A DNA stretch of 58,870 nt from Roseburia sp. (GCA_023667765.1 JAMOZS010000002.1:1-58870); one strand, 5' to 3'. Shown: positions 42,417-53,660, numbered from the stretch's first letter. Made by a program: numbers and translations. The notes: generated from the letters alone by a model not told the origin.

Positions 42417-43790
42417 ATGGATAATACAGACAACATCAGAGAGAACTGGAATACTATCAAAGAGACTGTCAGAAGGGAATATAATCTTTCTGACATTTCT
42501 TATCATACATGGCTGGAGCCCCTGGAATTTTATAATATTGTAAATGATACCGTAAATATTATTATTCCTTCCGACCAGGCGCATGCCCTTACTTATATCT
42601 CTTCGAAATACAGGAGCTTTTTTCAGGTAACCATCACGGAAATGTTTGACCATATTTATGAAATAAGCTTTATTCTGGAAAAAGATGTACAGGCGGAAAA
42701 GCATCATTCGGGAGAGAACGCTTTCTCCGACCCTATTTACAACATTCATTATGAAAACGCCAATTTAAATCCAAAATATAAATTCGATACTTTTGTGGTG
42801 GGAAGCAACAATAAGTTTGCTCATTCCGCTTCTCTGGCTGTGGCGGAATCTCCGGGAATTGTATATAATCCTCTCTATTTATATGGAGGGCCCGGTCTGG
42901 GAAAAACTCATTTAATGCATTCCATCGGCCATTTTATATTAGAAAATAATCCTGATATGAAGGTACTTTATGTAACAAGCGAAGAATTTACTAACGAGGT
43001 AATCGAATCTATCCGAAGCGGTAACGCCGCCTCCATGTCGAAGCTTCGTGAAAAGTACAGGACTGTAGATGTATTAATGGTAGACGATGTACAATTTATA
43101 ATAGGAAAGGAAAGTACTCAGGAAGAATTTTTCCACACCTTTAATGTACTGCACGCCGCCAGAAAACAGATTATCTTATCCTCGGACAAGCCTCCCAAGG
43201 AAATGGAAACTCTGGACGAGCGCTTCCGCTCCAGATTTGAATGGGGACTTACAGCGGATATTCAGCCTCCCGACTACGAGACAAAAATGGCAATTCTTCG
43301 CAAAAATGCGGAGAGCTGCGACAAACATATCGATGAAGAAGTGATACAATACATTGCTAACAATATTAAATCCAATATCCGGGAACTGGAGGGCGCGTTC
43401 AATAAAATAATTGCTTTCGCCAAATTAAATAAAGTTGAAATAACTCTTTCCATGGCGGAGGAGGCCTTAAAGGATATGATATATCCTAATAAGCCCAGAG
43501 AAATCACTCCTTCTCTGATTATTAATGTAGTGGCAGAGCATTTTGGCGTAAAGCCTGAGGATATTACCTCCAAGAAAAGGAATTCGGAATTTGTCCTGCC
43601 TCGTCAGGTTATGATGTATCTGTGCAGAGAACTGACTGATACTTCCTATATTAATATAGCAAAGCTTCTGGGAAAAAAAGACCACACTACCGTGATACAC
43701 GGTTACAACAAAATAACAGCCGAACTAAGCACTAATGAAGAGCTATATAATAAAGTAGAAATCATTAAAAAGAAAATTAATCCTGCCTGA
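42417..43790 (+). CDS. dnaA: Chromosomal replication initiator DnaA
   Basis: 457-aa AAA+ initiator that binds DnaA boxes and opens oriC. Domain I (about 1-85), linker (about 86-115), AAA domain with GGPGLGKTHL (Walker A, about 158-167) and VDVLMVDDVQF (Walker B), and domain IV with the signature LGKKDHTTVIHGYNKI (about 420-435). ATG at 42417 is chosen with GGAAGGA 6 nt upstream; an in-frame ATG 33 nt earlier has none. Confidence 0.98.
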   Translation: MDNTDNIRENWNTIKETVRREYNLSDISYHTWLEPLEFYNIVNDTVNIIIPSDQAHALTYISSKYRSFFQVTITEMFDHIYEISFILEKDVQAEKHHSGENAFSDPIYNIHYENANLNPKYKFDTFVVGSNNKFAHSASLAVAESPGIVYNPLYLYGGPGLGKTHLMHSIGHFILENNPDMKVLYVTSEEFTNEVIESIRSGNAASMSKLREKYRTVDVLMVDDVQFIIGKESTQEEFFHTFNVLHAARKQIILSSDKPPKEMETLDERFRSRFEWGLTADIQPPDYETKMAILRKNAESCDKHIDEEVIQYIANNIKSNIRELEGAFNKIIAFAKLNKVEITLSMAEEALKDMIYPNKPREITPSLIINVVAEHFGVKPEDITSKKRNSEFVLPRQVMMYLCRELTDTSYINIAKLLGKKDHTTVIHGYNKITAELSTNEELYNKVEIIKKKINPA

Positions 43791-44087
43791 TAAAACCTTC
43801 CTATTTGTGTGGATAACATGTTATTTATTATTTAGAACGGTTTATAACTTTTCATAAGATAAAAAAAGAAGAAAGAGAAGGCTGTGAATAACTTAAAAGT
43901 TATTCTGAGATTTTCTGGAAGAATTCACCAGTTATCCATTTCCTTTTTTCTTTAAAAATAGTATAATAGAACTGGTTTTGCACATATCAACATCCTTTAT
44001 TATTGTTATTATGAAATTCTTTTATTATATATATTATAAAAGGCGCCTTACAAACTGATACAACAGAAAGAAAGGAGTTATACACAC
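43791..44087. other. dnaA-dnaN intergenic region with further DnaA boxes
   Basis: 297 bp with no gene. It holds TGTGGATAA (43808-43816, consensus on the minus strand), TGTGAATAA (43883-43891, one mismatch) and TTATCCATT (43932-43940, partial), followed by an AT-rich stretch. This makes the origin bipartite around dnaA, as in Bacillus. A TATAAT at 43962-43967 may serve dnaN, but no good -35 is visible. Confidence 0.7.
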
Positions 44088-45197
44088 ATGAAGTTAATAT
44101 GTTCCAAATCTAATCTTTTAAATGGTTTACAGATTGTATCTAAAGCGGTTCCGAATAAGACTACAATGTCTATTTTGGAATGTATACTGGTAGATGCTTC
44201 AAAGAATATGATTCAATTGACTGCTAATGATATGGAGTTAGGTATAGAGACAATAATAGAAGGCACTATTCTGGAAAAAGGAATTATTGCATTGGATGCG
44301 AAGATTTTCCTGGAGATTGTAAGGAAGCTTCCAGATAGCGACATTACGATTGAGACGGATTCCTCCTTTAAAACTACGATTACCTGTGAAAAAGCTAAAT
44401 TCAATATTATCGGTAAATCAGGAGAGGATTTTTCTTATCTTCCGGTGATTGAAAAGGATAATCAGATTATTGTTAGTCAGTTTACCTTGAAAGAGGTGGT
44501 GAGGCAGACTATTTTTTCCATCTCCGATAATGACAATAATAAGCTGATGACAGGAGAGCTTTTTGATATCCATGGCGACGAGCTTACAGTGGCTTCTCTG
44601 GACGGACATAGGATATCTATCAGAAAGATTCAGCTGAAGAACAGTTATGAGCCTAAGAAGGTAGTTGTGCCGGGTAAGACTCTGAATGAGGTAAGCAAGA
44701 TTATTCCCGGAGATGCCGAGAACGATGTGATTATTTCTTTGACAGACAAGCATATAGTGTTTGAATTTGATAATACGGTGGTGGTTTCCAGATTGATTGA
44801 AGGAGAGTATTTCAAGATTGAGCAGATGCTTTCCAGCGATTATGAGACAAAGGTTACCATCAACAAGAAGGAATTTTTGAGCTGTATTGACAGAGCTACT
44901 CTTCTGGTCAAGGAGGGAGATAAAAAGCCCATTATTATCAATATCACGGATGAATCCATGGAGCTTAAGATAAATTCTATTCTTGGCAGCATGAATGAAG
45001 ATATCGATATCAGGAAACAGGGTAAGGATTTAATGATTGGTTTTAATCCGAAATTCCTGATTGATGCTTTGAGAGTGATTGACGACGAGGAGGTTGACCT
45101 TTATATGGTTAATCCTAAGGCTCCTTGCTTTATCAAGAACCAGGAGGAGAGTTATATTTATCTGATACTTCCTGTAAACTTTACTACCGTCAGCTGA
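44088..45197 (+). CDS. dnaN: DNA polymerase III sliding clamp (beta subunit)
   Basis: 369-aa clamp that forms a ring dimer and tethers polymerase to DNA. Three similar domains start MKLICSKSNLLNGLQIVSKA and end DLYMVNPKAPCFIKNQEESYIYLILPVNF, the clamp C-terminus. AAAGGAG precedes the ATG with spacing about 10. Length and order are typical. Confidence 0.98.
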   Translation: MKLICSKSNLLNGLQIVSKAVPNKTTMSILECILVDASKNMIQLTANDMELGIETIIEGTILEKGIIALDAKIFLEIVRKLPDSDITIETDSSFKTTITCEKAKFNIIGKSGEDFSYLPVIEKDNQIIVSQFTLKEVVRQTIFSISDNDNNKLMTGELFDIHGDELTVASLDGHRISIRKIQLKNSYEPKKVVVPGKTLNEVSKIIPGDAENDVIISLTDKHIVFEFDNTVVVSRLIEGEYFKIEQMLSSDYETKVTINKKEFLSCIDRATLLVKEGDKKPIIINITDESMELKINSILGSMNEDIDIRKQGKDLMIGFNPKFLIDALRVIDDEEVDLYMVNPKAPCFIKNQEESYIYLILPVNFTTVS

Positions 45198-45256
45198 TAT
45201 TTTGTTACAGTTCAGCCTTTGACGCTTCCTTAGATTTCATAGGAATGGAGATTATC

Positions 45257-45469
45257 ATGCAGACAGTTCATATAAAGGATGAATATATTAAGCTTGGCCA
45301 GCTTTTAAAGTTGGCAGGACTTGTGGAATCGGGTGTTGACGCTAAGTTTATCATACAAGATGGTCTTGTGAAAGTAAACGGTGAAACGGATACCCGAAGA
45401 GGCAGAAAAATAACTGCCGGTGATATTGTAGAATGTAATGGTGAATCCGTTCAGATTACAGGACCGTAA
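45257..45469 (+). CDS. rlbA: S4-domain RNA-binding protein RlbA/YaaA
   Basis: 70-aa S4 protein between dnaN and recF, as in Bacillus yaaA, which takes part in 50S assembly. IKLGQLLKLAGLVESGVDAK and VKVNGETDTRRGRKI form the S4 fold. ATG at 45257 is chosen with GGAG 6 nt upstream; longer in-frame reading runs back into dnaN. Confidence 0.93.
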   Translation: MQTVHIKDEYIKLGQLLKLAGLVESGVDAKFIIQDGLVKVNGETDTRRGRKITAGDIVECNGESVQITGP

Positions 45470-45493
45470 TGATATGAAAGAGTGTATTTTTTT

Positions 45494-46582
45494 ATGATAA
45501 TAAAGTCATTAGAACTGGCAGATTATAGAAATTATGAATTTCTTGAGCTTGCATTCTGTGAGGGTACAAATATCCTGTATGGAGATAATGCTCAGGGAAA
45601 AACAAATATTTTAGAGGCTGTATATGTTGCAGCCACTACAAAATCTCATAAAGGCAGCAAGGATAAGGATATCATTCGTTTTGAGAAGGAAGAGGCGCAT
45701 ATAAGAACCTATATCGAAAAAGAAGGTGTGGGTTCCCGAATCGATATGCATCTTCGCAAAAATAAATCCAAGGGTATCGCTGTAGACGGTCAAAAGCTGA
45801 AAAAAGCAGCGGATTTGCTTGGATTATGTAATGTCGTTTTTTTCTCGCCCGAGGATTTGGGTATTATTAAAAACGGTCCATCGGAGCGCAGAAGATTTGT
45901 GGATATGGAGCTTTGTCAGCTTGATAGCTTTTATCTCTATAATTTAAATCATTATAATAAAATTGTAAATCAGAGAAATACCCTTTTAAAAGAAATGTAC
46001 TTTAATCCGCAGTTGGAGGAAACCCTGAATATCTGGAATATGCAGCTGGTGTCTTATGGCAGCAAGCTGATAGAGAGACGCAGATTATTTGTGGAACAAT
46101 TAAATGAAATCATAGGAGAAATCCATGATAAGCTGTCCGGTGGTAAAGAAAGCTTATTGATAAAATATGAGCCGGATGTTTTGATAGAAGAATTTGAGAG
46201 TGCGCTGATTCGGAATCAAAGCAGGGATATCAAAGCAAAAATGACTTCTGTTGGCCCGCACAGAGACGATTTTTGTTTTTTAATAGGAGATACGGATATC
46301 CGTAAATTTGGTTCCCAGGGACAGCAGAGAACTGCAGCCTTATCTCTTAAGCTTTCCGAGATAGAATTGGTCAAAAAGATAACGAAAGATACGCCGGTAT
46401 TGCTGCTTGATGATGTATTGTCTGAATTGGATAATAGCAGGCAGAATTATTTATTGAACAGTATAGGCAATATTCAGACGATTATTACCTGTACCGGACT
46501 GGAAGAATTTGTAAATAACAGATTTGAGATAGACAGAATATTCAGAGTGTCAAACGGAAAAGTATCACAGTTGAATAGCTGA
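45494..46582 (+). CDS. recF: DNA replication and repair protein RecF
   Basis: 362-aa SMC-like ATPase that loads RecA at gaps. Walker A GDNAQGKTN (30-38), the ABC signature FGSQGQQRTAALSLKL (about 280-295) and Walker B PVLLLDDVLSELD are present. ATG at 45494 gives the family start MIIKSLELADYRNYE; the ribosome site (AAAGAG about 11 nt upstream) is weak. Confidence 0.97.
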   Translation: MIIKSLELADYRNYEFLELAFCEGTNILYGDNAQGKTNILEAVYVAATTKSHKGSKDKDIIRFEKEEAHIRTYIEKEGVGSRIDMHLRKNKSKGIAVDGQKLKKAADLLGLCNVVFFSPEDLGIIKNGPSERRRFVDMELCQLDSFYLYNLNHYNKIVNQRNTLLKEMYFNPQLEETLNIWNMQLVSYGSKLIERRRLFVEQLNEIIGEIHDKLSGGKESLLIKYEPDVLIEEFESALIRNQSRDIKAKMTSVGPHRDDFCFLIGDTDIRKFGSQGQQRTAALSLKLSEIELVKKITKDTPVLLLDDVLSELDNSRQNYLLNSIGNIQTIITCTGLEEFVNNRFEIDRIFRVSNGKVSQLNS

Positions 46583-46602
46583 TAGAGAGCAGCAGAATGT
46601 GA

Positions 46603-48756
<2,154 letters not shown>

Positions 48757-48812
48757 TGTTTTAATTATAGATATAATAATTATTACAGTTAGTATAAGTA
48801 AGGAATATATAT

Positions 48813-50765
48813 ATGGATAACGAAAAAAATATTTATGATTTTTTGACGGGATTATATAATCGGAAAGGACTGTATGAAAAATATCAGGAATTGTCGAGTA
48901 GCTCTGTCGTTCATTTTATGTTTCTTGATTTAGATAATTTTAAGACTGTGAATGATGTGTATGGGCATAAAGCTGGAGACGAGCTGTTAATTAGTGTTGC
49001 TAATATTTTTAAGGAATGTGGAAAGCACGCTGTGACGGCCCGTCTTGGGGGAGATGAATTTGTATTATTATTTTCAGAATATAAGTCCAGGGAGGATTTA
49101 ATCGACACAGCAAATCATATTTTGTCTGAAATTAATAATTGCAGTAAACAGAACGGTTTTCTGACGGTAGTGTCCGTAAGTATCGGTATTGTTTATCATG
49201 CAAAAAATCATACACTTGAGCAGCTTCTTGAAAAAAGTGATATGGCTATGTATCAGGCAAAGCAGAACGGTAAAAGCTGTTATATATTTTATAATGATAT
49301 GGAAGAAAAAATTCTTCTGGAAAAAGAAATGGAAGCATTGTCAGAAGAGGCAATCAAAAAAGGCAGATTTAAAATATTTTATGAGCCCGTGCTTCATATG
49401 CAAAATTCCATATTAATTGAGTCGAGAGTTTGTGTTCGTTGGATGAAGGATGAAAATACCATATGGGATAGTAAAGATTTTAGACCTCTATTTGAAAAAA
49501 ATGATTTTATCAAAAAATTGGATTATTATACTTTTGAAGAAGTTTGTAAAGATTTACAGGAATTTCATAAGTCGAATGATAAATTATTAAAATGGAGTAT
49601 TCAATTATCCAGATTATTGTTTCTGGATGAAAGCCTGGGCTTTCATCTTCAGGAAATTATGAGGAAATATCATGTAAAGGCAGAAGAATTTGAACTGAAT
49701 CTGGAGGAAAGCACTTTTGGTATTCGCAGTACGGACAGATTGATTCAAAATATAGAAGCTTTAAAGAAGCTTGGTTTTTCTATATCTATTATCCATTTTG
49801 GAGAGGATTTTTCATGTTTGCGTTATCTGAGAAATCTTCCTGTAGACAGTATTAAGTTTGATGAAGTATATTTAAAAGAAAATCTTTGTAACAGTAAAGG
49901 CAGACAAATTGTCAAGACATTAATTAAGCTTGGTAAGGATCTTAAGCTTCTGGTAGTCTCTCATGGAATTGAAAATAAAAAGGATGTCTTTTTTTTAAAT
50001 GGCTGCGGATGTGATGCTGCAAGCGGCGCTTTTTATTCAGAACCTCTCACCTTTTTGCAATATGTAGAGATTGTAAAAGAACATATCGCATTCCAGGATA
50101 ATAGAAAAGCGTTTCCTTTTAAACAGGATATTTCTACAGAGGATGGTTCTGTTACGGGAGAATTTCACGGAGAAAATATAAAGTTTGTACCAGGTATCAG
50201 TGATAAATGGGGAGCTATATCCTTTCCAGGGGGAGATGCTTCCTGTAATGTGATATCTCTTCCCGGAAGTTTGTTTTATAGTAATAGTTACACGATAGCA
50301 TTTTGGGTATATGAAGAAAAAATAAATATATGGGCCAGTGTTATTTATATGAGATATTTGGGAGGTTTTGGTTCTTATGTGCCTAATATAGGAATGGGCC
50401 AGAGTGTTTTTCGTATCAATGAGGACATGAATGTTAGTGTATGGCATGATACAACTTGTAGAGAAATTCCTCTTCATAAATGGTATTTTGTAGTGGTTAC
50501 TTATGATAGCTTTAGTGAATTTGTAAGATATTATATTAATGGCAGAAGGGCAGGATATCGTGTGGAAGTACCTACTTTAATATCCTGCAGACAGGTTATT
50601 TTTGGAGGGGATCCTTTTCAGAAATCCTTTGAAGGTCGTATTTCTGCATTTATGGTGTATAATTCCGTTAAAACGGACGAAGAGATTGAAGCATTGTATA
50701 ATTCTTTTTTTGACGAGCCGGGTTTTTGCGGAGAAAGAGAAGATTTTTGGATGGAAATTAATTAA
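48813..50765 (+). CDS. GGDEF / degenerate EAL / LamG-like protein
   Basis: 650-aa predicted cytoplasmic protein with three parts. The GGDEF domain (about 6-160) has an intact RLGGDEF (G79-F83) and no RxxD inhibitory site, so it may synthesise cyclic di-GMP. The EAL domain (about 185-420) has ESR instead of EAL (E203-S-R) and IHFG for DDFG, though ELNLEES and DSIKFDE remain, so it is probably inactive and perhaps a c-di-GMP sensor. The C-terminal third (about 440-635) resembles a concanavalin-like LamG domain (SLFYSNSYTIAFWVY, WYFVVVTYDS, VRYYINGRRAG, EGRISAFMVYNSVKTDEEIEALYN). No signal peptide or transmembrane helix is seen. AAGG lies upstream of the ATG. Possibly cotranscribed with gyrB (56 bp). 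Confidence 0.85.
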   Translation: MDNEKNIYDFLTGLYNRKGLYEKYQELSSSSVVHFMFLDLDNFKTVNDVYGHKAGDELLISVANIFKECGKHAVTARLGGDEFVLLFSEYKSREDLIDTANHILSEINNCSKQNGFLTVVSVSIGIVYHAKNHTLEQLLEKSDMAMYQAKQNGKSCYIFYNDMEEKILLEKEMEALSEEAIKKGRFKIFYEPVLHMQNSILIESRVCVRWMKDENTIWDSKDFRPLFEKNDFIKKLDYYTFEEVCKDLQEFHKSNDKLLKWSIQLSRLLFLDESLGFHLQEIMRKYHVKAEEFELNLEESTFGIRSTDRLIQNIEALKKLGFSISIIHFGEDFSCLRYLRNLPVDSIKFDEVYLKENLCNSKGRQIVKTLIKLGKDLKLLVVSHGIENKKDVFFLNGCGCDAASGAFYSEPLTFLQYVEIVKEHIAFQDNRKAFPFKQDISTEDGSVTGEFHGENIKFVPGISDKWGAISFPGGDASCNVISLPGSLFYSNSYTIAFWVYEEKINIWASVIYMRYLGGFGSYVPNIGMGQSVFRINEDMNVSVWHDTTCREIPLHKWYFVVVTYDSFSEFVRYYINGRRAGYRVEVPTLISCRQVIFGGDPFQKSFEGRISAFMVYNSVKTDEEIEALYNSFFDEPGFCGEREDFWMEIN

Positions 50766-50780
50766 ATTTTTTCTATGTGT

Positions 50781-50812
50781 AATGGTAAGTGTATTTTCAC
50801 TTACCATTTTTA
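50781..50812 (+). terminator. Terminator after the GGDEF gene
   Basis: AATGGTAAGTG-TATTTT-CACTTACCATT, an 11-bp perfect stem, is followed by TTTT. It starts 16 nt past the stop codon. Confidence 0.88.
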
Positions 50813-50831
50813 ATTTGTCTCTATTTTTGTC

Positions 50832-50851
50832 CCTTTTCGGAAAAGTGTTCC
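50832..50851. repeat. 20-bp repeat CCTTTTCGGAAAAGTGTTCC, copy 2
   Basis: Identical to 36286-36305, same orientation on the plus strand. It lies in the AT-rich 50813-50920 stretch after the GGDEF terminator, which contains no gene. Confidence 0.75.
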
Positions 50852-50923
50852 CATTGTTTAAAATTCAAATTATTATAAATTATTTTTATTTTAAATATAA
50901 TAATAAAGACATAAATTTCTATT

Positions 50924-51115
50924 TTGTCTATAATTTGTTGCTGCGCCTGCGATAGGATTTCTTTTATTTATGTTTTATCCTATTTTTTTTCTTTTTTGAC
51001 CAGTCTTACAACCTGGAATGGGGAAAAGGGATTTGCGGGAATGTTAAGCCGCTTCTGTGGATTGGATAATGCTGTAATCCATCATGAAGGAAAAATTTAT
51101 TTGACTTATTATTAA
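50924..51115 (+). pseudogene. Unrecognised gene remnant
   Basis: The last 38 codons of this open frame read SLTTWNGEKGFAGMLSRFCG and LDNAVIHHEGKIYLTYY before a stop, a protein-like composition unlike the AT-rich, hydrophobic upstream part, with no ribosome site. I read it as the C-terminal end of a lost gene, family unknown. It could also be chance coding. Confidence 0.3.
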
Positions 51116-51166
51116 TTACTCAAGAAAATCTGAATTTAGGAAACCACTTATTAAATCAACATTTCC

Positions 51167-52270
51167 TTAGATATCCAAGCCTTTCAGAAATTCTATAATT
51201 ATCTCAGTGCATTCTTTCGGCTTCTGCTCATATATCATATGATCTCCACCAATACACACCACTTTGCAGTTACCAAGTTTTTCTGTGTATGGAAAGATGG
51301 TTTCTTGTCTGACTTGTTCATAATTGTCAAGAATTTCTTTTATCACTTCATCGCTGTATTGAGTAGACTGCGGCTGTATATCCATGTCATTGATTTCTAT
51401 CTGACGGTTTTTCCATATATGATACTCAAGTATATCTTCCTTTGTTTCAAATCCCCAACTTGCACAGATATAGAGCTTCGGCACATCATTTGTGATAATA
51501 CCGTTAAATGCATTCTGTGCATTTTTGGCAAGCAACCCGTCCTCTGAAATGGGTGCAACCGAGTCGAGCGTCATATACATAAGCGCATCTGCAAGCTCTT
51601 GCTCTTCCTCTGTAAAATTATCGGAATACAGATAAAAATAATTTCGCAGAACATATCTGCTTAAACCCATTTTTGTAAGAAATGCAAGGACTTTATTTTC
51701 TATCCCCACATTGTAAATCGGTGAATCGTCAAATGCTGTCGCACTCAACTGGCTACCATCCACGAAAATGACAGATTCTATCTCCTCAGGATAATGGCTT
51801 ACCCAATATGTTGCATACGCTCCTCCAATAGAATGCGGCATAAGGATATACGGTGCTTCAATATCTGCATTTTTCAAAGCCTTTCGATAATCTTCAACTA
51901 TGTATTCAAGCGTCATTTCGTTGTTAGTATCATCGCTGAAGCCATAGCCCGCACGGTCAACGAACACTATAAGATTATCCTTTTCAAGCGGTGCGGTCAT
52001 CTGTCTCATAGCTACAGGAAAATCGCCTGACCCAAGACCTGCCATAGCTATGATAGTATGCTCACTGTTTTTATTACCGAAGCTTGCAACATTTAGGCAG
52101 TAGTCACCTACTGAAACAGGGTTATAATACCCCTTTTCCTTTAACAGCTCAGTCTCTCTGCTTGTTTTTACTCTGTGAAATATGAAAGTTCCAGATATAA
52201 ACAGCACGACAGCAGCAAGCATTATAATTAACGCTCTTATTATTATCTTAAAAACTTTTCTTTTTTTCAT
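51167..52270 (-). CDS. Membrane-anchored alpha/beta hydrolase
   Basis: 367-aa hydrolase with an N-terminal transmembrane anchor (about 8-31) after KKRK, so the enzyme domain should face outside. Core marks: AMAGLGSGDFP (oxyanion region), DRAGYGFSDD, the nucleophile elbow PHSIGGAYATYW (Ser in HSIGG), an acid in IFVDGS or later, and GGDHMIYEQKP supplying His. Substrate unknown. AGGAG precedes the ATG. It is on the minus strand against the direction of gyrB and gyrA, in the inserted segment between them. Confidence 0.88.
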   Translation of the reverse strand: MKKRKVFKIIIRALIIMLAAVVLFISGTFIFHRVKTSRETELLKEKGYYNPVSVGDYCLNVASFGNKNSEHTIIAMAGLGSGDFPVAMRQMTAPLEKDNLIVFVDRAGYGFSDDTNNEMTLEYIVEDYRKALKNADIEAPYILMPHSIGGAYATYWVSHYPEEIESVIFVDGSQLSATAFDDSPIYNVGIENKVLAFLTKMGLSRYVLRNYFYLYSDNFTEEEQELADALMYMTLDSVAPISEDGLLAKNAQNAFNGIITNDVPKLYICASWGFETKEDILEYHIWKNRQIEINDMDIQPQSTQYSDEVIKEILDNYEQVRQETIFPYTEKLGNCKVVCIGGDHMIYEQKPKECTEIIIEFLKGLDI

Positions 52271-52545
52271 TGTATACTCCTAATTTCAAATTTGTACAAG
52301 CAAGCTAAGTGCCTGCCCTTTAACATAAATTGTACCATAAAATAAATCGGGCTAAAAAAATGATTGAAATGCTTTCTTAATTTCTCTGTAAATTTGATTA
52401 GCAAAGAAAGAAAGACAGACAAGATAGAAGCTGTTATAATCTTATTAAAAACTTCAATTGTTTTGCCTGCTGGTAGCATAACAATCAAATGACCCGGTTC
52501 GTGAAATAGGATATAAAGTATAATTACAAGTATTGCTCATAGAGG
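52267..52545 (-). pseudogene. Fragment of an M50-like membrane metalloprotease
   Basis: From 52536 down, the frame reads AILVIILYILFHEPGHLIVM and then LPAGKTIEVFNKIITASI, the HExxH helix of an M50-type protease and its next segment. A TGA stop sits right before it (52537-52539), and the ATG just upstream is in another frame. The remaining 55 codons are hydrophobic but lack the later NPDG/LDG-type motif. It overlaps the end of the hydrolase start by 4 bp. Regarded as a decayed remnant. Confidence 0.45.
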
Positions 52546-52559
52546 CAAGAGCATGTTTT

Positions 52560-53495
52560 TTATTGCAAAACCTCCTGATTTATAATAGGACTGTAATTGA
52601 TTCTCACATCAATATCCTGATTGTAATTACCGAAATTTTTGCCGTACAGGGTAAGTCCTCCCACATATTGTGAATCCTCTTCTACTTCCAGCTTTAATTT
52701 AATAGTGCTTCGATAATCAAAATGGAAGTCCTTCAGGGAGACTTCAGAAACCTGCAGACCGTCAATAAAGGTTCCTTTATGATTAATCATTAAAATTTTT
52801 AACAGTCCATATTGATTCCAGTTTGGCTGCCACCAGTCCGGCGTAAAAATGCCCTTTACATTCCCGAAATCACCGGGGCTTGTCCATACGGCTATCTTTT
52901 TATCGTTTAACTTAAAGGAAATATCGGAGGGCCAGATATCATTTGTACCCGGAGCTTCAGAGCCGATTTCCAGAGACACCGAAATCTGGTCGATTTTCTG
53001 ACCGGAGGGTATGAAATTCGGTATGACATATTCAATATAACCCTTGGTGAACCAGAGAATATCAGCGTTATATTTATCGGGATGAGCAAAATATCTTGTA
53101 TCGTCCACTTCGCCGATTAAAGCGGTGGAGGAGGCCATGCCACAAGTGGGATAAACCTTGTAATCACTGAAATGTCCCACCCTTAAGCTGGTCAGATAGG
53201 TATTTTTATACTTTTCCTGACTCTCTATATCAATTAAAATTTTGTCTAAATAAACAGAGCATTTTTTTTGATTACCATGTCCCAGAGATTCGCTGGAAAT
53301 ACTGATTAACCCGCAGTCCTCTAATTTCTTAATATGGCTTGTCAGAGCGCCATTGCTGATTTTAAGCTGGCTTGCCAGTTCATTTAAATTCATTCCATTG
53401 CTTTCCAAAAGAATCTTAATGATTTCAATTCTGATTTCTGAGCCAAGAGCTTTGAAAATTTCCAATCCCTCGTCAAGTGATTTTATGTGAAGCAT
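52560..53495 (-). CDS. ArsR-type transcriptional regulator with C-terminal sensor domain
   Basis: 311-aa regulator. The winged helix at about 10-85 (ALGSEIRIEIIKILLESNGM, NLNELASQLKISNGALTSHI, LEDCGLISISSES) is ArsR/HTH_20-like. The remaining 220 residues are beta-rich and aromatic, with repeated Trp/Gly motifs (DILWFTKGYIEY, WTSPGDFGNVKG, PDWWQPNWNQYG), plausibly a carbohydrate-binding sensor. Regulators of this architecture are often beside sugar-use genes; none is present. ATG at 53495 is chosen for CGGAGGAATTT upstream; longer frames lack a site. Confidence 0.82.
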   Translation of the reverse strand: MLHIKSLDEGLEIFKALGSEIRIEIIKILLESNGMNLNELASQLKISNGALTSHIKKLEDCGLISISSESLGHGNQKKCSVYLDKILIDIESQEKYKNTYLTSLRVGHFSDYKVYPTCGMASSTALIGEVDDTRYFAHPDKYNADILWFTKGYIEYVIPNFIPSGQKIDQISVSLEIGSEAPGTNDIWPSDISFKLNDKKIAVWTSPGDFGNVKGIFTPDWWQPNWNQYGLLKILMINHKGTFIDGLQVSEVSLKDFHFDYRSTIKLKLEVEEDSQYVGGLTLYGKNFGNYNQDIDVRINYSPIINQEVLQ

Positions 53496-53591
53496 AAATT
53501 CCTCCGTTGTATTCCAATAAATCCGATGGGTCGATTGATTCATCGAAATATAATTATATATGGTAATAAATGTGTTTATCATGCCTTGATT

Positions 53592-53621
53592 ATTATAACA
53601 TGAGGAGTTCTGTTAAGTAAA
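53592..53621 (-). promoter_or_regulatory. Candidate promoter of the ArsR-type regulator
   Basis: On the minus strand TTTACT (53616-53621) and TATAAT (53592-53597) are 18 bp apart, about 95 nt before the start codon. The leader contains the inverted repeat CGATG/CATCG near 53525-53546. Confidence 0.4.
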
Positions 53622-53646
53622 TTCAAAAAATAAAATAATGGTAATA

Positions 53647-53660
53647 CATATTTAAATATG
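53647..53660. promoter_or_regulatory. Perfect palindrome CATATTTAAATATG, candidate operator
   Basis: The 14-bp palindrome lies in the 356-bp gap between the ArsR-type gene and gyrA, directly before a plus-strand TATAAT (53662-53667). It could be the regulator's operator or part of gyrA control. The rest of the gap to 53851 is AT-rich; the gyrA leader has no other clear signal. Confidence 0.45.

Noticed and set aside
42255-42749. 164-aa minus-strand frame across oriC and the dnaA start
   Set aside because: It covers DnaA boxes and coding dnaA DNA, with no ribosome site or recognisable domain.
52271-52488. 73-aa intact membrane protein gene
   Set aside because: The frame continues upstream into an HExxH helix and then a stop, so it is better read as a decayed protease fragment.
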